Positions 1 through 9,304 of a stretch of 30,918 nt of DNA are shown here, piece by piece. Source of the stretch: Bacillota bacterium (lineage in GTDB: Bacteria; Bacillota; Clostridia; Acetivibrionales; DSM-1351); the NCBI GenBank assembly GCA_023443515.1, contig JAEZUC010000073.1:1-30918 (forward strand), in the 5' to 3' direction. The notes below the pieces were generated by a model. It was not told the origin of the DNA and did not search any database. It worked only from the letters and a program-made list of their open reading frames with translations. The position numbers and the translations under genes were made by a program. Position 1 is the first letter of the stretch. Each line of letters opens with the position of its first letter.

Positions 1-594
1 GCACTGATACTAAGGCTTATATTTGTTTTACTCGGAGTTACGATTGTTAATATGTTCCATTGGGTTCTATATGTATTTGGAGCAATTCTCATTATTAGTG
101 GAATAAAAATGATTTTTAAGAAAGAAGACGATAATGCAATAAAGGATAGTAAAATAATAAAAATTCTTGGAAAAATCATTCCGGTTACTGACAAGATTGA
201 AGGAGATAAATTCTTCGTAAGAAAGAACAAAATTCTGTATGCTACACCTTTGTTTGCTGTTCTGATTTTAATAGAATTTACGGACATTATATTTGCTGTA
301 GACTCAATCCCTGCTATATTTTCTGTAACAACTGATCCCTTTATTGTTTACACGTCAAATATTTTTGCTATATTAGGGCTCAGGAGCATGTATTTTGTAC
401 TTGGTAATCTCCATGAAAAATTCAAGTATGTTAAGTACGGTGTGGCACTTATTCTGGTATTTACCGGAATAAAGCTGTCTATGCTTATGTTCCACATTAA
501 AATACCTATTGGTCTATCAGTAGGGATAATATTCTTTATTCTTGCTTCAAGTATTATACTATCAGTTTTATACAGCGGAAGGCAAAAGAAATAA
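1..594 (+). CDS. TerC-family integral membrane protein, 5' end cut off by window edge
   Basis: The reading frame is already open at base 1 (ALILRLIFVLLG...), so the Met at base 52 is internal and the true start lies outside the window. About 197 C-terminal residues are visible. They are strongly hydrophobic with several membrane helices and carry the TerC signature around residues 92-125: FTDIIFAVDSIPA followed by a NIFAILGLRSMYF-like helix. A charged cytoplasmic stretch rich in Lys and Asp (residues about 38-65) separates helix groups. TerC/Alx proteins are linked to tellurite resistance and, in newer work, to Mn2+ export and metal loading of secreted proteins; which applies here cannot be told. 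The gene ends in its own terminator and is unrelated to the next operon. Confidence 0.9.
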   Translation, partial: ALILRLIFVLLGVTIVNMFHWVLYVFGAILIISGIKMIFKKEDDNAIKDSKIIKILGKIIPVTDKIEGDKFFVRKNKILYATPLFAVLILIEFTDIIFAVDSIPAIFSVTTDPFIVYTSNIFAILGLRSMYFVLGNLHEKFKYVKYGVALILVFTGIKLSMLMFHIKIPIGLSVGIIFFILASSIILSVLYSGRQKK

Positions 595-612
595 GGTAAA
601 AATAATAGAAAA

Positions 613-659
613 AACTGCCACAAAACAACGATTATTAATTGTTTTGTGGCAGTTTTTTT
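613..659 (+). terminator. Rho-independent terminator after terC-like gene
   Basis: A perfect 16-bp stem (AACTGCCACAAAACAA at 613-628, its complement at 639-654) closes a 10-nt loop and runs into seven T residues. It begins 19 bases after the stop codon. It is strong and A-rich on the left side, so it could also act weakly on the other strand. Confidence 0.95.
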
Positions 660-767
660 ATATGGCAGATTTGCTTACATAACTTGCTTTTAATTAAAAA
701 TTAACATAAAATCATAAATGTAACCTATTTATATTCAAATAATCAAGATAGGATGATTTGTGTCTAT

Positions 768-2603
768 ATGAAAACACTGATAAAAAAGCTTACAAGACTT
801 AGTCTGGTATGGCAGGTTACTATTGTTTTCTCAATTATAATGATAATTCCTGCAATAGTGATAACCACATCATATTTTGAAATTGTAAGAGATAATCTTT
901 TGGAGGAAGCAAATAAGAAAGTACAGGAGAATTTGAAAAAGTTGGATGGTAACATAAAATCCAATATAAGTAGCATGAACAGTGCATTGAATCAACTGGT
1001 TTTCAGTCAGGAATTCCAGTATTATTTAAACCCTGAAAATAATTTAAGTACACATGAAAAGAACTATTATGTTTACAGTGTTCAAAATGAACTTCTAAAT
1101 ATACGTTATGTATACACCAATAAATTCAACAGACTTGTTATATATTCTTCAAATAAACAGATAGATGAATATTTTGATTGGTCATATCACATAGAAAGAT
1201 TATATGACCGCGATTATTATTCTGAAATTATGCAAACCAACAGTGAACATATATATGGAAATGTGCGTGTATATGACAGAACTCTGGGTAATCTAGTAAA
1301 CTATGAAGAGCTTGAGAATAAAGAAGAATTGGTACTACCTATTTATCAAAAAATATCTGATATTCGTACCAGAAAGTGTATCGGGCTCATAGAAGTGAAT
1401 ATGACTATGAGCAAGCTTGTTGGTTCAAGTGAACTTTTAGATCAGGATTCAGAAGTGAAATATCTGATTTTTGACCGCAATCAAAAATTAGTTTTTGCCT
1501 CTGACGATCAAAGCATGAAAGAATTTTCCAATATAAAGTTCCCTGAAAAATCAGGGGCATCGGATATTACAGTGGGTGATGCAAATTATCTTATTGCATA
1601 TGACATGGATAATGCTACAGGATTAACCAGAGCTGCTGTAATGGACAAGAAGAAAATTCTTGCCTCTACTTCAGGGGTAGATACCCTTTTGCTTTCGATT
1701 GCCATTTTAAGTATTGTATTTATCATAGTTTTTACCAATGTTGCAGCCAGAATATTCTTCAGAAAGCTCAAAGAGATTGATAAAATGATTACACATATTG
1801 AATCCGGACGGTTTGATGTACGCATCAAAGTTGATGGGGTTAATGAAATTTCCAGAATATCTGAGAGCTTTAATCATATGGCTGAAAGACTTCAAGGACT
1901 GCTTATTTCAATGGTTCAAAAGGAAAAAGCACAGAAGGAAGCAGAAATACATGCTCTGCAGGCACAGATAAATCCTCATTTTCTCTATAATACTCTGGAA
2001 AATATGAGAATGCAGTGCGAAATAGACGAATATTACATAGTGGCAAACGAATTGGCAAATTTGGGAGATTTAATGCGCTACAGCCTGCATTGGGAAAGCC
2101 CGAAAGTAAAGGTTAGTGAGGAACTCAATAATATTGAACAGTACATAGAAATTATGAGGATGAGATTTAATAAAAGGTTAATCTATCAAATGGAATGTCC
2201 TGAAAATCTACGTAATATTATGATTCCCAAGCTGATTCTTCAGCCACTGGTTGAAAATTGCTTTACACATGGCTTTAAAAATTCCCTTCCACCATGGGAG
2301 ATATTTGTTAATGTCTCTATGATGGACAACAAGCTTATCATAACGGTTGAAGATAATGGAAAAGGAATGGCAATTGAACGTCTTAAAGAAATCTATGAAT
2401 GCATCGCGCAAAATAAAACAATTTACAATAAAACTAAGTCTAAAAACTCAATAGGCATTATTAACGTAAATCAGCGAGTAGGGATGATTTGTCCTTCAGG
2501 AAGCGGAATGCACATTGAGAGTGAACAAAATGTCGGAACCAAAATTACTTTAAACATTGTTGTTGAATCAGGTGTTCAAAACGGAGGGGAAGAAAATGTT
2601 TAA
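768..2603 (+). CDS. YesM-type sensor histidine kinase
   Basis: Membrane sensor of a two-component system for carbohydrate sensing. One helix lies at about residues 14-38, followed by an extracellular domain of about 270 residues, a second helix at about 307-331 and a HAMP linker to about 385. The phospho-acceptor His404 sits in QINPHFLYNTLEN, typical of the His_kinase (LytS/YesM) class, followed by an N box (LVENCFTHGF, about 493) and G box (EDNGKGM, about 527). I chose ATG 768 (MKTLIKKL) because AGGATG at 750-755 can serve as its ribosome site; ATG 753 in the same frame would add MICVY but has little upstream signal. The next gene overlaps by 8 bases, so the two are translationally coupled. 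The inducer is probably the substrate of the ABC transporter at 4400-7915 (inference). Confidence 0.92.
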   Translation: MKTLIKKLTRLSLVWQVTIVFSIIMIIPAIVITTSYFEIVRDNLLEEANKKVQENLKKLDGNIKSNISSMNSALNQLVFSQEFQYYLNPENNLSTHEKNYYVYSVQNELLNIRYVYTNKFNRLVIYSSNKQIDEYFDWSYHIERLYDRDYYSEIMQTNSEHIYGNVRVYDRTLGNLVNYEELENKEELVLPIYQKISDIRTRKCIGLIEVNMTMSKLVGSSELLDQDSEVKYLIFDRNQKLVFASDDQSMKEFSNIKFPEKSGASDITVGDANYLIAYDMDNATGLTRAAVMDKKKILASTSGVDTLLLSIAILSIVFIIVFTNVAARIFFRKLKEIDKMITHIESGRFDVRIKVDGVNEISRISESFNHMAERLQGLLISMVQKEKAQKEAEIHALQAQINPHFLYNTLENMRMQCEIDEYYIVANELANLGDLMRYSLHWESPKVKVSEELNNIEQYIEIMRMRFNKRLIYQMECPENLRNIMIPKLILQPLVENCFTHGFKNSLPPWEIFVNVSMMDNKLIITVEDNGKGMAIERLKEIYECIAQNKTIYNKTKSKNSIGIINVNQRVGMICPSGSGMHIESEQNVGTKITLNIVVESGVQNGGEENV

Positions 2604-4176
2604 AATACTGGTGGCAGATGATGAGGATGTTATACGAAAGGGTATAATCGTAATACTTAAAAGGGAGTTGCCACATATTGATATTTGCTGCTATGAGGCT
2701 GAAAATGGCATAGAGGCACTTAAACTATGTAAAGAACATTTGCCTCAGCTTGTCATTACGGACATTCGTATGCCCTTCTGTGACGGACTTAATCTAATTA
2801 AGAATATCAAGGAAACAGGGTATTCTCCAACTTTTATCATCCTTTCAGGATACGCAGATTTTGAATATGCAAAGTCCGCTATTAAGTTAGGTGTTAAAGA
2901 ATATGTACTTAAACCTATTAAAAAGCAGGAATTCGTTTCTATGGTTGAAGGTTATGTAAAAAGCCTGGCTAATGAGAAACAAAGAATTGATGAAAAATTT
3001 GTTCGTGAAAGCGAAAATAGGAAGGTTGTAGAAAATGTAAAACAAAAGCTTCTTAAAAATTTACTGGACTCCACTGATGCAGATGAGGCAAAGAAGTGCC
3101 TGTCTGAGCTTAATAATTTAGGTGTATGCTTTAGTGAAAAGCTTTTATTGTGTGCAATGATTCAATATCAGGTGAATGCTGAAAACAAGGACTATATTGA
3201 TTTTGCAGTAAAAAACATAGCAGATGAAGTATTAATCCAGGAAATGGGCGAGGATTTCCTGATAACGGTTCAATATGAAGCAGGAAGAATTGTTGCTGTG
3301 TTTGAGGGTCTTAAAAGAGAGGCAATTCTCCTTTCGGCAAAACAAGAACTGAACAAGATCTGCAGCTTAATCCGTAAGTACTTAGTTGTAGATGTTTTTG
3401 CCGGTATAGGCGATGTGGCCTACGGTTCGGTATTATTACATAAAACCTTCAATTTTGCCAATGAGGCTGCCAAGTATAAATTGTATCGCAACGGCAACAA
3501 TGTACAATTATTTTCTGAAATTCCTATGTCAGTTAGGTATGAGCAAAATGACTGGAGTAATGTAATTCAGTCACTTGAGAATATTCAAAACGCAGAAATT
3601 ATTAATAATTTTGAAAAATTAATTATGTTACCTCCTTCATTACAGTCTCTGTCGGTTATTGAGCAGAGCTATACACAACTTGTTAAAACTATTGACCGCC
3701 AACTTTTAAAGTACAATAGTACAAGAACAGAAAGTATTATTAAGCCTCTTCCATTTTTGGAATTATGGAGTTTTTTACAGCTAAAACAGGAAATAAACAG
3801 ATATCTAAACCAAGTGCATGAGGCAGCCAATGAGGCAGGTATAGATGTACCTAATAAAAAGCTTATAATAGATGTTTTGCAGTATGTCAGAGAAAATGCC
3901 GCCAGTGATATCAATTTGAATATAGTAGCGGAAAAATTTGATCGCACAGCAGCATATATGAGTGCGTTATTCAAAAAAGGTACCGGAATGGGCTTTAATG
4001 AGTATATTACAAGTATCCGTATGGCTATGGCAAAACAAATGCTAGCCGATACAAGCATCCCTATCGGTGAGGTAAGCAGTCTTTGTGGTTATGTCAATCC
4101 AAAATATTTCTCTGTAGTATTCAAAAACACTTTTGGTGTAAGCCCTGTTAGCTATAGGCAGAATTCTATAGGTTAA
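2596..4176 (+). CDS. YesN-type response regulator with AraC DNA-binding domain
   Basis: Partner regulator of the kinase just upstream. An N-terminal receiver domain (residues 1-125) has acidic residues in ADDED, phospho-acceptor Asp56 in ITDIRMPF and the conserved Lys in YVLKPIKK. A poorly conserved central region of about 290 residues follows, then two AraC helix-turn-helix motifs over the last 100 residues (ending GVSPVSYRQ, a typical AraC signature). The start at 2596 has a strong GGAGGGG site 7-8 bases upstream and begins MFKILVADDED; an open frame extending to 2557 has no support. It overlaps the kinase gene by 8 bases. YesN regulators usually activate a neighbouring sugar operon, here most likely the operon at 4400. 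Confidence 0.93.
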   Translation: MFKILVADDEDVIRKGIIVILKRELPHIDICCYEAENGIEALKLCKEHLPQLVITDIRMPFCDGLNLIKNIKETGYSPTFIILSGYADFEYAKSAIKLGVKEYVLKPIKKQEFVSMVEGYVKSLANEKQRIDEKFVRESENRKVVENVKQKLLKNLLDSTDADEAKKCLSELNNLGVCFSEKLLLCAMIQYQVNAENKDYIDFAVKNIADEVLIQEMGEDFLITVQYEAGRIVAVFEGLKREAILLSAKQELNKICSLIRKYLVVDVFAGIGDVAYGSVLLHKTFNFANEAAKYKLYRNGNNVQLFSEIPMSVRYEQNDWSNVIQSLENIQNAEIINNFEKLIMLPPSLQSLSVIEQSYTQLVKTIDRQLLKYNSTRTESIIKPLPFLELWSFLQLKQEINRYLNQVHEAANEAGIDVPNKKLIIDVLQYVRENAASDINLNIVAEKFDRTAAYMSALFKKGTGMGFNEYITSIRMAMAKQMLADTSIPIGEVSSLCGYVNPKYFSVVFKNTFGVSPVSYRQNSIG

Positions 4177-4216
4177 AGGAAATTACAGAGGAAATCACAG
4201 AGAGGATCACTTATTA

Positions 4217-4250
4217 ATACATGAATTTATGATAGTTCATGTATTTTTTA
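4217..4250 (+). terminator. Probable terminator of the yesMN-like operon
   Basis: A 9-bp stem (ATACATGAA at 4217-4225, complement at 4236-4244) has a 10-nt loop and a T-rich tail (TTTTTTATTTTT). It lies 41 bases after the response regulator stop. The stem is AT-rich, so termination may be partial. Confidence 0.7.
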
Positions 4251-4296
4251 TTTTTAAATCATAAAAAATCAAACTTAATATTAAAATAGTAAACCT

Positions 4297-4323
4297 TTGA
4301 AACCATTAATTCAATTATATAAT
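4297..4323 (+). promoter_or_regulatory. Candidate promoter of the sugar/polyol operon
   Basis: TTGAAA (4297-4302) lies 15 bases before a consensus TATAAT (4318-4323); shifting the -35 box by one gives a 16-base spacing. It is about 75 bases upstream of the TTG start of the ABC ATPase. The short spacing suits a promoter needing an activator, such as the adjacent YesN-like protein, but no operator was recognised. Confidence 0.4.
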
Positions 4324-4399
4324 TAAAACATGAAATGCAAGGGGACATAAAACATATAAGAGTAACTTCATAGAGGTTATGGGAAAAGAGGTGTGATTA

Positions 4400-5884
4400 T
4401 TGAGCTTACTTGAAATGAAAGATATCAGCAAGAGTTTTACGGGGGTAAATGTATTGCATGATGTACATTTTAAACTGGAAAAAGGTTCAGTTCATGCCCT
4501 TATGGGTGAGAATGGAGCCGGTAAATCCACACTCATGAAAATTCTGGCTGGGGTAACAAATAGTGATAAAGGAAGCATCAGTATCAATGGAAAAGATGTC
4601 GAAATCAATTCGCCTACAGATTCTCAAAATCAGGGAATTGCAATGATTCACCAGGAATTGTCTCCTATTCCGGGGATGACAGTAGCTGAAAATATATATT
4701 TTGGCCGTGAACCCGGAAAAGGAGGATTTGTTGACTATCGAACGCTGTACAGGCAAACAGAAGAATTATTAAACAGGCTTCATATTAACAATATTAGTCC
4801 CAAAGAAAAGCTTCAGAATCTGCAGGTTGCTGATCAACAGCTTGTGGAAATAGCAAAGGCCATTTCCTTTAATGCTGAGATTATTATTATGGATGAACCT
4901 ACTTCGGCAATTACAGATAAAGAAGTTGATAACCTCTTCATAATAATTGATAACCTTAGAAAAGAAGGAAAGGGAATCATATATATTTCTCATAAAATGG
5001 ATGAGGTTTTCAGTATTTCGGACGAAATTACCGTTCTTAGAGATGGATCATATGTGAATTCCTGGCAGGCTAAAGATATCAATAATGAAATCCTGATAAA
5101 AAACATGGTTGGGCGAGAGCTCAGCGATATTTATCCTAAGGTTCACGTTCCAATAGGCGAAAAGGTATTGGAAGTACGTAATCTGACACTTCAAAATAAA
5201 TTTTCAAATATAAGCTTTGATGTCAGAAAAGGAGAGATTCTCGGTATTGCAGGATTGGTTGGCGCAGGCCGTACCGAAGTAATGCAGGCTCTGTTCGGTC
5301 TTAGCCCGGCAGATGAAGGTGAAATAATCTTTGAGGGTAAAAAACTTAATCCCAAGGAGCCTGTAGAAGCAATTAAAAACGGCTTGGCATTTGTTACGGA
5401 AGACAGAAAAGGCGAAGGACTTGTACCGTATATGAGTGTAGGGCAAAATATTACCCTGGCTTCCATGAAGGACTTTGAAAAGAATTGTTTAATTGACATG
5501 AAGTCCGAGGATGAAATAATTCAGAAGCAGATTTCTTCTCTCCGTATCAAGACACAAGGAAAAGAGCAGTTAGTATCATCTCTTTCCGGAGGAAACCAAC
5601 AAAAGGTTGTTCTTGCAAAATGGCTTATAAAAAAACCTAAACTGTTAATATTGGACGAGCCTACCCGAGGTATTGATGTAGGTGCTAAATCTGAAATCTA
5701 TAAGATTATGTGTGACTTTGTTGCGCAGGGGAATTCTATTATAATGATTTCTTCGGAAATGCCTGAAGTAATGGGGATGGCTGACAGAATTATTGTACTC
5801 AGCAATCGCAAATTTGGCGGGGAACTTGAGCGGGCAGATTTTGTACAGGAAAACATTATGAGACTTGCTGTATCTAAAATGTGA
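4400..5884 (+). CDS. Sugar/polyol ABC transporter ATP-binding protein (RbsA/MglA type)
   Basis: Energises uptake by the permease and binding protein that follow. At 494 residues it has the usual tandem-ATPase length of RbsA/MglA. The first ABC domain has Walker A GENGAGKST (about 36-44) and Walker B IIMDEPTS (about 163-170). The second has a degenerate Walker A, GLVGAGRTE (about 284-292), as usual in this family, then LSGGNQQK (about 395) and LILDEPTRGID (about 417). The start is a TTG at 4400, 6 bases after GAGGTG, giving MSLLEMKDISKSF. The substrate cannot be read from the ATPase; the downstream enzymes suggest a polyol or ketose. Confidence 0.95.
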   Translation: MSLLEMKDISKSFTGVNVLHDVHFKLEKGSVHALMGENGAGKSTLMKILAGVTNSDKGSISINGKDVEINSPTDSQNQGIAMIHQELSPIPGMTVAENIYFGREPGKGGFVDYRTLYRQTEELLNRLHINNISPKEKLQNLQVADQQLVEIAKAISFNAEIIIMDEPTSAITDKEVDNLFIIIDNLRKEGKGIIYISHKMDEVFSISDEITVLRDGSYVNSWQAKDINNEILIKNMVGRELSDIYPKVHVPIGEKVLEVRNLTLQNKFSNISFDVRKGEILGIAGLVGAGRTEVMQALFGLSPADEGEIIFEGKKLNPKEPVEAIKNGLAFVTEDRKGEGLVPYMSVGQNITLASMKDFEKNCLIDMKSEDEIIQKQISSLRIKTQGKEQLVSSLSGGNQQKVVLAKWLIKKPKLLILDEPTRGIDVGAKSEIYKIMCDFVAQGNSIIMISSEMPEVMGMADRIIVLSNRKFGGELERADFVQENIMRLAVSKM

Positions 5885-5900
5885 TAATGGGGTATGAAAA

Positions 5901-6863
5901 ATGGAGAATATAAAAAATTACAGGAAAATGACTGCAGGTCAGTTTTTAGAGAAATTTGCAACATTGATTGGACTGTTTTTGGTTATATTGATTTTTGCTT
6001 TACTAAAACCCAAGTTCCTTGATGTAAACAATGTTTTTAACCTGTTGAGGCAGGCATCCATAAATGGTTTACTTGCCCTTGGAATGACCTTTGTGGTATT
6101 AACGGGAGGAATTGATCTCTCGGTGGGTTCAATATTGGGTGCATCCGGAATATTTGCGGCGCTGGTTGCCCAAAATCAAAGTATTCCATGGTTTGTAGCA
6201 GTATTGGTTGGCTTGGGTGTAGGGTTTATACTTGGGAGTTTGAACGGAATAGTAATCTCGTGGCTTAAGGTTCCGGCTTTTGTTGCAACATTGGGTATGT
6301 TGAGTGTCGCCAGGGGAATTACATATCTGGCCAGCAATGCGCAGCCGGTACCGGGGCTAAGTGAAGGATTTCTGAAAATCGGCGGTGGAAATGTTGGAAT
6401 TATACCAATCCCCGTTATTATCCTAGGAGTTGTATTTATTATTTGCAGTGTTCTTATATACAAGGCCAAATATGGAAGATATATTTTTGGTGTAGGTGGA
6501 AATGCCAAAGCGGCCCGTCTGTCAGGTATTAACGTTAAGAAGATAAAGTGGTCGGCGTATATGATAGCAGGCGTTTTGGCAGGACTGGCAGGCGTAGTAT
6601 TGACCTCCCGTGTATCTTCAGGTTTGGCAATGGCAGGACAAAACTATGAGACTGATGCTATTGCGGCTGTTGTAATGGGTGGAACCAGCTTGGCAGGCGG
6701 TAGAGGAAGGTTATGGGGAACTCTTGTAGGTGTTCTTATAATAGCAGCTTTAAATAATGGTTTGGATATGATGGCAGTATCATCCTATTGGCAGTTAATT
6801 ATTAAAGGGTTGATAATTATTGCGGCTGTTATGATGGATAGCTTGAACAGTTCTAATGATTAA
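5901..6863 (+). CDS. Sugar/polyol ABC transporter permease (RbsC type)
   Basis: Membrane channel of the importer. Its 320 residues are mostly hydrophobic with about 8-10 helices and RbsC-family landmarks: GMTFVVLTGGIDLSVGS (about 68-84), a cytoplasmic coupling loop GGNAKAARLSGINVKKIKWSA (about 199-218) and GGTSLAGGRGRLWGT near residue 262-276. It follows the ATPase by 16 bases, in the usual order for this class, and is surely co-transcribed with it. Confidence 0.95.
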   Translation: MENIKNYRKMTAGQFLEKFATLIGLFLVILIFALLKPKFLDVNNVFNLLRQASINGLLALGMTFVVLTGGIDLSVGSILGASGIFAALVAQNQSIPWFVAVLVGLGVGFILGSLNGIVISWLKVPAFVATLGMLSVARGITYLASNAQPVPGLSEGFLKIGGGNVGIIPIPVIILGVVFIICSVLIYKAKYGRYIFGVGGNAKAARLSGINVKKIKWSAYMIAGVLAGLAGVVLTSRVSSGLAMAGQNYETDAIAAVVMGGTSLAGGRGRLWGTLVGVLIIAALNNGLDMMAVSSYWQLIIKGLIIIAAVMMDSLNSSND

Positions 6864-6866
6864 TAT

Positions 6867-6883
6867 CCGTTTTAAATAAACGG
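6867..6883 (+). other. Small intercistronic hairpin before the binding-protein gene
   Basis: CCGTTT (6867-6872) pairs with AAACGG (6878-6883) around a 5-nt loop, in the 56-base gap between permease and binding-protein genes. It may stabilise the downstream part of the transcript, since binding proteins are usually made in excess. The T run after it is broken, so I do not call it a terminator. Confidence 0.4.
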
Positions 6884-6919
6884 TTTATTATTAAATTAAA
6901 ATTTAAAGGAGAAATAGTT

Positions 6920-7915
6920 ATGAAAACAATGAAAAGACTCGTGGCAATGCTAGTAGCTGCAATAATGCTAATCTCTTTCGCAGCTTGTTCTTCTGACACT
7001 GGTAAAAATTCATCTGACGAAACCAAGTCCTCAGACACGGCAACTCAATCAAGCAAGCCTGCTGACAAAAAAATAGTTGTTGGAATGACACTGTACAGTC
7101 TTAAAAATGAATTCACAGTCCGTCTCTCAAATGCCGCTAAGAAAAAAGCAGAAGAATTGGGAGTGGAACTCAAGATTTATGATGGTAACTATGATCCAAA
7201 CACACAAATAAACCAGGTAGAAACAATGATTTCTGATGGTGTGAATGCTATCATTCTGAATCCTCAGGATGCAAAGGCCTGTGCGGTAGCGGTTGATAAG
7301 GCTGCAGCTGCAAATATACCGGTAATCGGAGTTAACACACGTGTTGACAGCGATAAACTGACCAGCTACGTTGGCTCAAAGGACGTATATGCAGGTGAAC
7401 TGGAAATGCAAGCAATTGCAGATAAGCTCGGAGGAAAGGGCAACATCGTTATACTTGACGGTCCTCTCGGACAATCAGCCCAGCTGGAACGCAGCGAGGG
7501 AATCCAAAACGTACTTAAGAAATATCCTGATATTAAGGTGCTGGCAGAAAAAACTGCTAACTGGTCTCGTTCAGAAGCTATGACCGTTATGGAAAACTGG
7601 CTACAGGCTTTTGATAAGATTGATGCAGTAGTTGCTGAAAATGATGAAATGGCACTGGGAGCAAGAAAGGCAATTGAAGCTAAGAAACTGGATATCCCGA
7701 CAATAGGTGTTGATGGCATAACAGATGCTTTGGATGCAGTAGAAAAAGGAACTTTGATTGCATCTATATTCCAAGACGGTGCAGGTCAGGGAAGTAAAGC
7801 TTTGGAAATAGCTGTAGCAAAAGCCAAAGGCGAAAATGTTGACAAGGAATACTGGATTGATTTTGAACCTGTAACAAAGGACAATGTAGCAGAATTCAAG
7901 AAAAGAGCACAATAA
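6920..7915 (+). CDS. Sugar/polyol-binding lipoprotein of the ABC transporter (RbsB-like)
   Basis: Extracellular substrate-binding protein of the Peripla_BP_4 (ribose-binding) family, 331 residues. It starts with a lipoprotein signal peptide ending in SFAAC, so Cys23 is the predicted lipid-modified residue. A Ser/Thr/Lys-rich linker follows to about residue 48, then the two-lobe fold from KKIVVGMTLYSLKNEF. Family landmarks include the QVETMISDGVNAIILNP segment and IPTIGVDGITDALDAVEKG. It has a good AAAGGAG site 10 bases before ATG 6920. The dehydrogenase and kinases downstream suggest a small polyol or ketose ligand; this is inference. Confidence 0.94.
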   Translation: MKTMKRLVAMLVAAIMLISFAACSSDTGKNSSDETKSSDTATQSSKPADKKIVVGMTLYSLKNEFTVRLSNAAKKKAEELGVELKIYDGNYDPNTQINQVETMISDGVNAIILNPQDAKACAVAVDKAAAANIPVIGVNTRVDSDKLTSYVGSKDVYAGELEMQAIADKLGGKGNIVILDGPLGQSAQLERSEGIQNVLKKYPDIKVLAEKTANWSRSEAMTVMENWLQAFDKIDAVVAENDEMALGARKAIEAKKLDIPTIGVDGITDALDAVEKGTLIASIFQDGAGQGSKALEIAVAKAKGENVDKEYWIDFEPVTKDNVAEFKKRAQ

Positions 7916-7939
7916 TATAATTGATTTTGATTTTAGGAG

Positions 7940-7954
7940 GGGAGTGAAGCTCCC
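7940..7954 (+). other. Intercistronic hairpin between transport and enzyme genes
   Basis: GGGAG (7940-7944) pairs with CTCCC (7950-7954) around a 5-nt loop, with flanking AGG and CCT able to extend it across mismatches. Only three T residues follow. It sits in the 100-base gap separating transporter genes from catabolic genes and could be an mRNA processing or partial attenuation point. Confidence 0.4.
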
Positions 7955-8015
7955 TTTCCTTATAATCAGAAATTGTACAAGATAAATAAAGTGTAGCTAA
8001 ATGGAGGGTCTAATT

Positions 8016-8783
8016 ATGTTGGAATACTGCGGAGCAGATTTGAATTTCTCGTTGCAAGGCAAAACAGCAATAATCACAGGAGGTGCAGCAGGAATAGGAC
8101 TGGCTACTGCACACTTTTTTACAGGAAAAGGTGTTAATTGTGTTTTAGCAGATCTCAATCCTGAAGCAGATAAAATAGCACATGAGCTGAGTGAAAATTG
8201 TATAGGGGTTTCCGGTGATATAACAAATGCTGACTACAGACAATCTGTAATAGATGCAGCAGTAAAAAAATTCGGAAGTGTTGATATTCTTGTAAACTGT
8301 GCCGGAATAGTAGCATTGGACAGTGCTGAAAATTTAAATGATACTATGTGGGATAAGACAATAAGCATAAACCTGACAGCCTCCTTCAAGATGGCTCAGG
8401 CGGTTGGTAAATATATGATAGATGCAGGTAAAAAGGGCTCTATAGTTAATATGGCATCTCAGGCAGGTGTTATTGCACTTGACAAACATGTTGCCTACTG
8501 TGCCAGCAAGGGCGGAATTATTGCAATGACAAAGGTAATGGCATATGAATGGGGCAAATACGGTATCAGAGTAAACGCAGTCTCTCCTACGGTAGTGCTT
8601 ACCGACTTAGGTAAAAAGGCATGGGAAGGCCCTGTTGGAGATGCCTTTAAGAAGGAAATGCCTTCTGAACGTTTTGCAGAACCTGATGAAATTGCAGGTA
8701 CAATAGCATTTCTCTGCAGTGGGGCAGCAGGAATGATTACGGGTCACAACCTGCTTATTGATGGAGGCTTTACAATAAAATAG
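8016..8783 (+). CDS. Short-chain dehydrogenase/reductase, GolD/DthD-like polyol dehydrogenase
   Basis: NAD(P)-dependent oxidoreductase of the classical SDR family, 255 residues. The cofactor motif TGGAAGIG is at about 20-27, the NAG-like motif NCAGIV follows, and the catalytic set is Ser148, Tyr161 and Lys165 (YCASK). ATG 8016 is preferred to ATG 8001 because GGAGGG at 8003-8008 lies 7 bases before it. Together with RpiB-like, DhaK and DhaL genes downstream this matches the gene set of D-threitol catabolism in Mycobacterium smegmatis (DthD) and the Listeria golD operon. The likely reaction is oxidation of a small polyol (threitol, erythritol or glycerol-like) to a ketose. The exact substrate is inferred, not seen. 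Confidence 0.85.
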   Translation: MLEYCGADLNFSLQGKTAIITGGAAGIGLATAHFFTGKGVNCVLADLNPEADKIAHELSENCIGVSGDITNADYRQSVIDAAVKKFGSVDILVNCAGIVALDSAENLNDTMWDKTISINLTASFKMAQAVGKYMIDAGKKGSIVNMASQAGVIALDKHVAYCASKGGIIAMTKVMAYEWGKYGIRVNAVSPTVVLTDLGKKAWEGPVGDAFKKEMPSERFAEPDEIAGTIAFLCSGAAGMITGHNLLIDGGFTIK

Positions 8784-8814
8784 AAAATCAAACTACATAA
8801 TAGAGGTGAATAAA

Positions 8815-9273
8815 ATGTCAATAGCTATAGGATGTGATGAAGCAGGATTTCAATTTAAGGAAGTAATAAAGAAGCTTTTAGTAGAAAAAGGGTTAGACGT
8901 TGAAGATTTTGGAGTATATAGTACCGACCCTGTACTATACCCTGATATTGCTGTTGCCGTTGCAAGGTCAATAGCGGAAGGAAAACATGAAAGAGGAATT
9001 TTGATTTGCGGAACGGGTATAGGAATGGCCATTGCTGCCAATAAAGTTCCCGGAATCAGAGCAGCTGTTTGTCACGATTCTTTCTCAACTGAACGTTCCA
9101 GAAAGAGCAATAATGCGCAAATTATGACCCTTGGAGCACGTGTAATAGGAATAGAGCTTGCAAAGCAGCTGGTCAATTTATGGCTGGGATGTGAATTTGA
9201 CGGCGGTGGTTCAGAGGCAAAAGTCAATAAAATCTCAGAATATGAAAATGAATTTTATAGAAGTTGCAGATAA
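8815..9273 (+). CDS. RpiB/LacAB-family sugar-phosphate isomerase, divergent (DerI-like)
   Basis: Aldose-ketose phosphate isomerase, 152 residues, normal length for the family. It has the N-terminal MSIAIGCDEAGF, the catalytic-loop motif ICGTGIGMAIAANK with Cys65, and CHDSFSTERS followed by NNAQIMTLGAR. Two usual ribose-5-phosphate isomerase features differ: the motif after Asp8 has Glu instead of the usual His, and the C-terminal GGRHxRR-type phosphate site reads GGGSEAKVNK. That argues against plain ribose-5-phosphate as substrate and fits a tetrulose-4-phosphate isomerase such as DerI of threitol/erythritol pathways (inference). ATG 8815 follows GAGGTG (8803-8808) by 6 bases; the GTG at 8806 is part of that site. 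Confidence 0.85.
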   Translation: MSIAIGCDEAGFQFKEVIKKLLVEKGLDVEDFGVYSTDPVLYPDIAVAVARSIAEGKHERGILICGTGIGMAIAANKVPGIRAAVCHDSFSTERSRKSNNAQIMTLGARVIGIELAKQLVNLWLGCEFDGGGSEAKVNKISEYENEFYRSCR

Positions 9274-9304
9274 ATCATGTTAAATGAAAAAGGGGGATTT
9301 TAAT

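Noticed and set aside
348..623. Minus-strand open frame opposite the terC-like gene
   Set aside because: Antisense to a clear TerC coding region and running into the terminator; no similarity.
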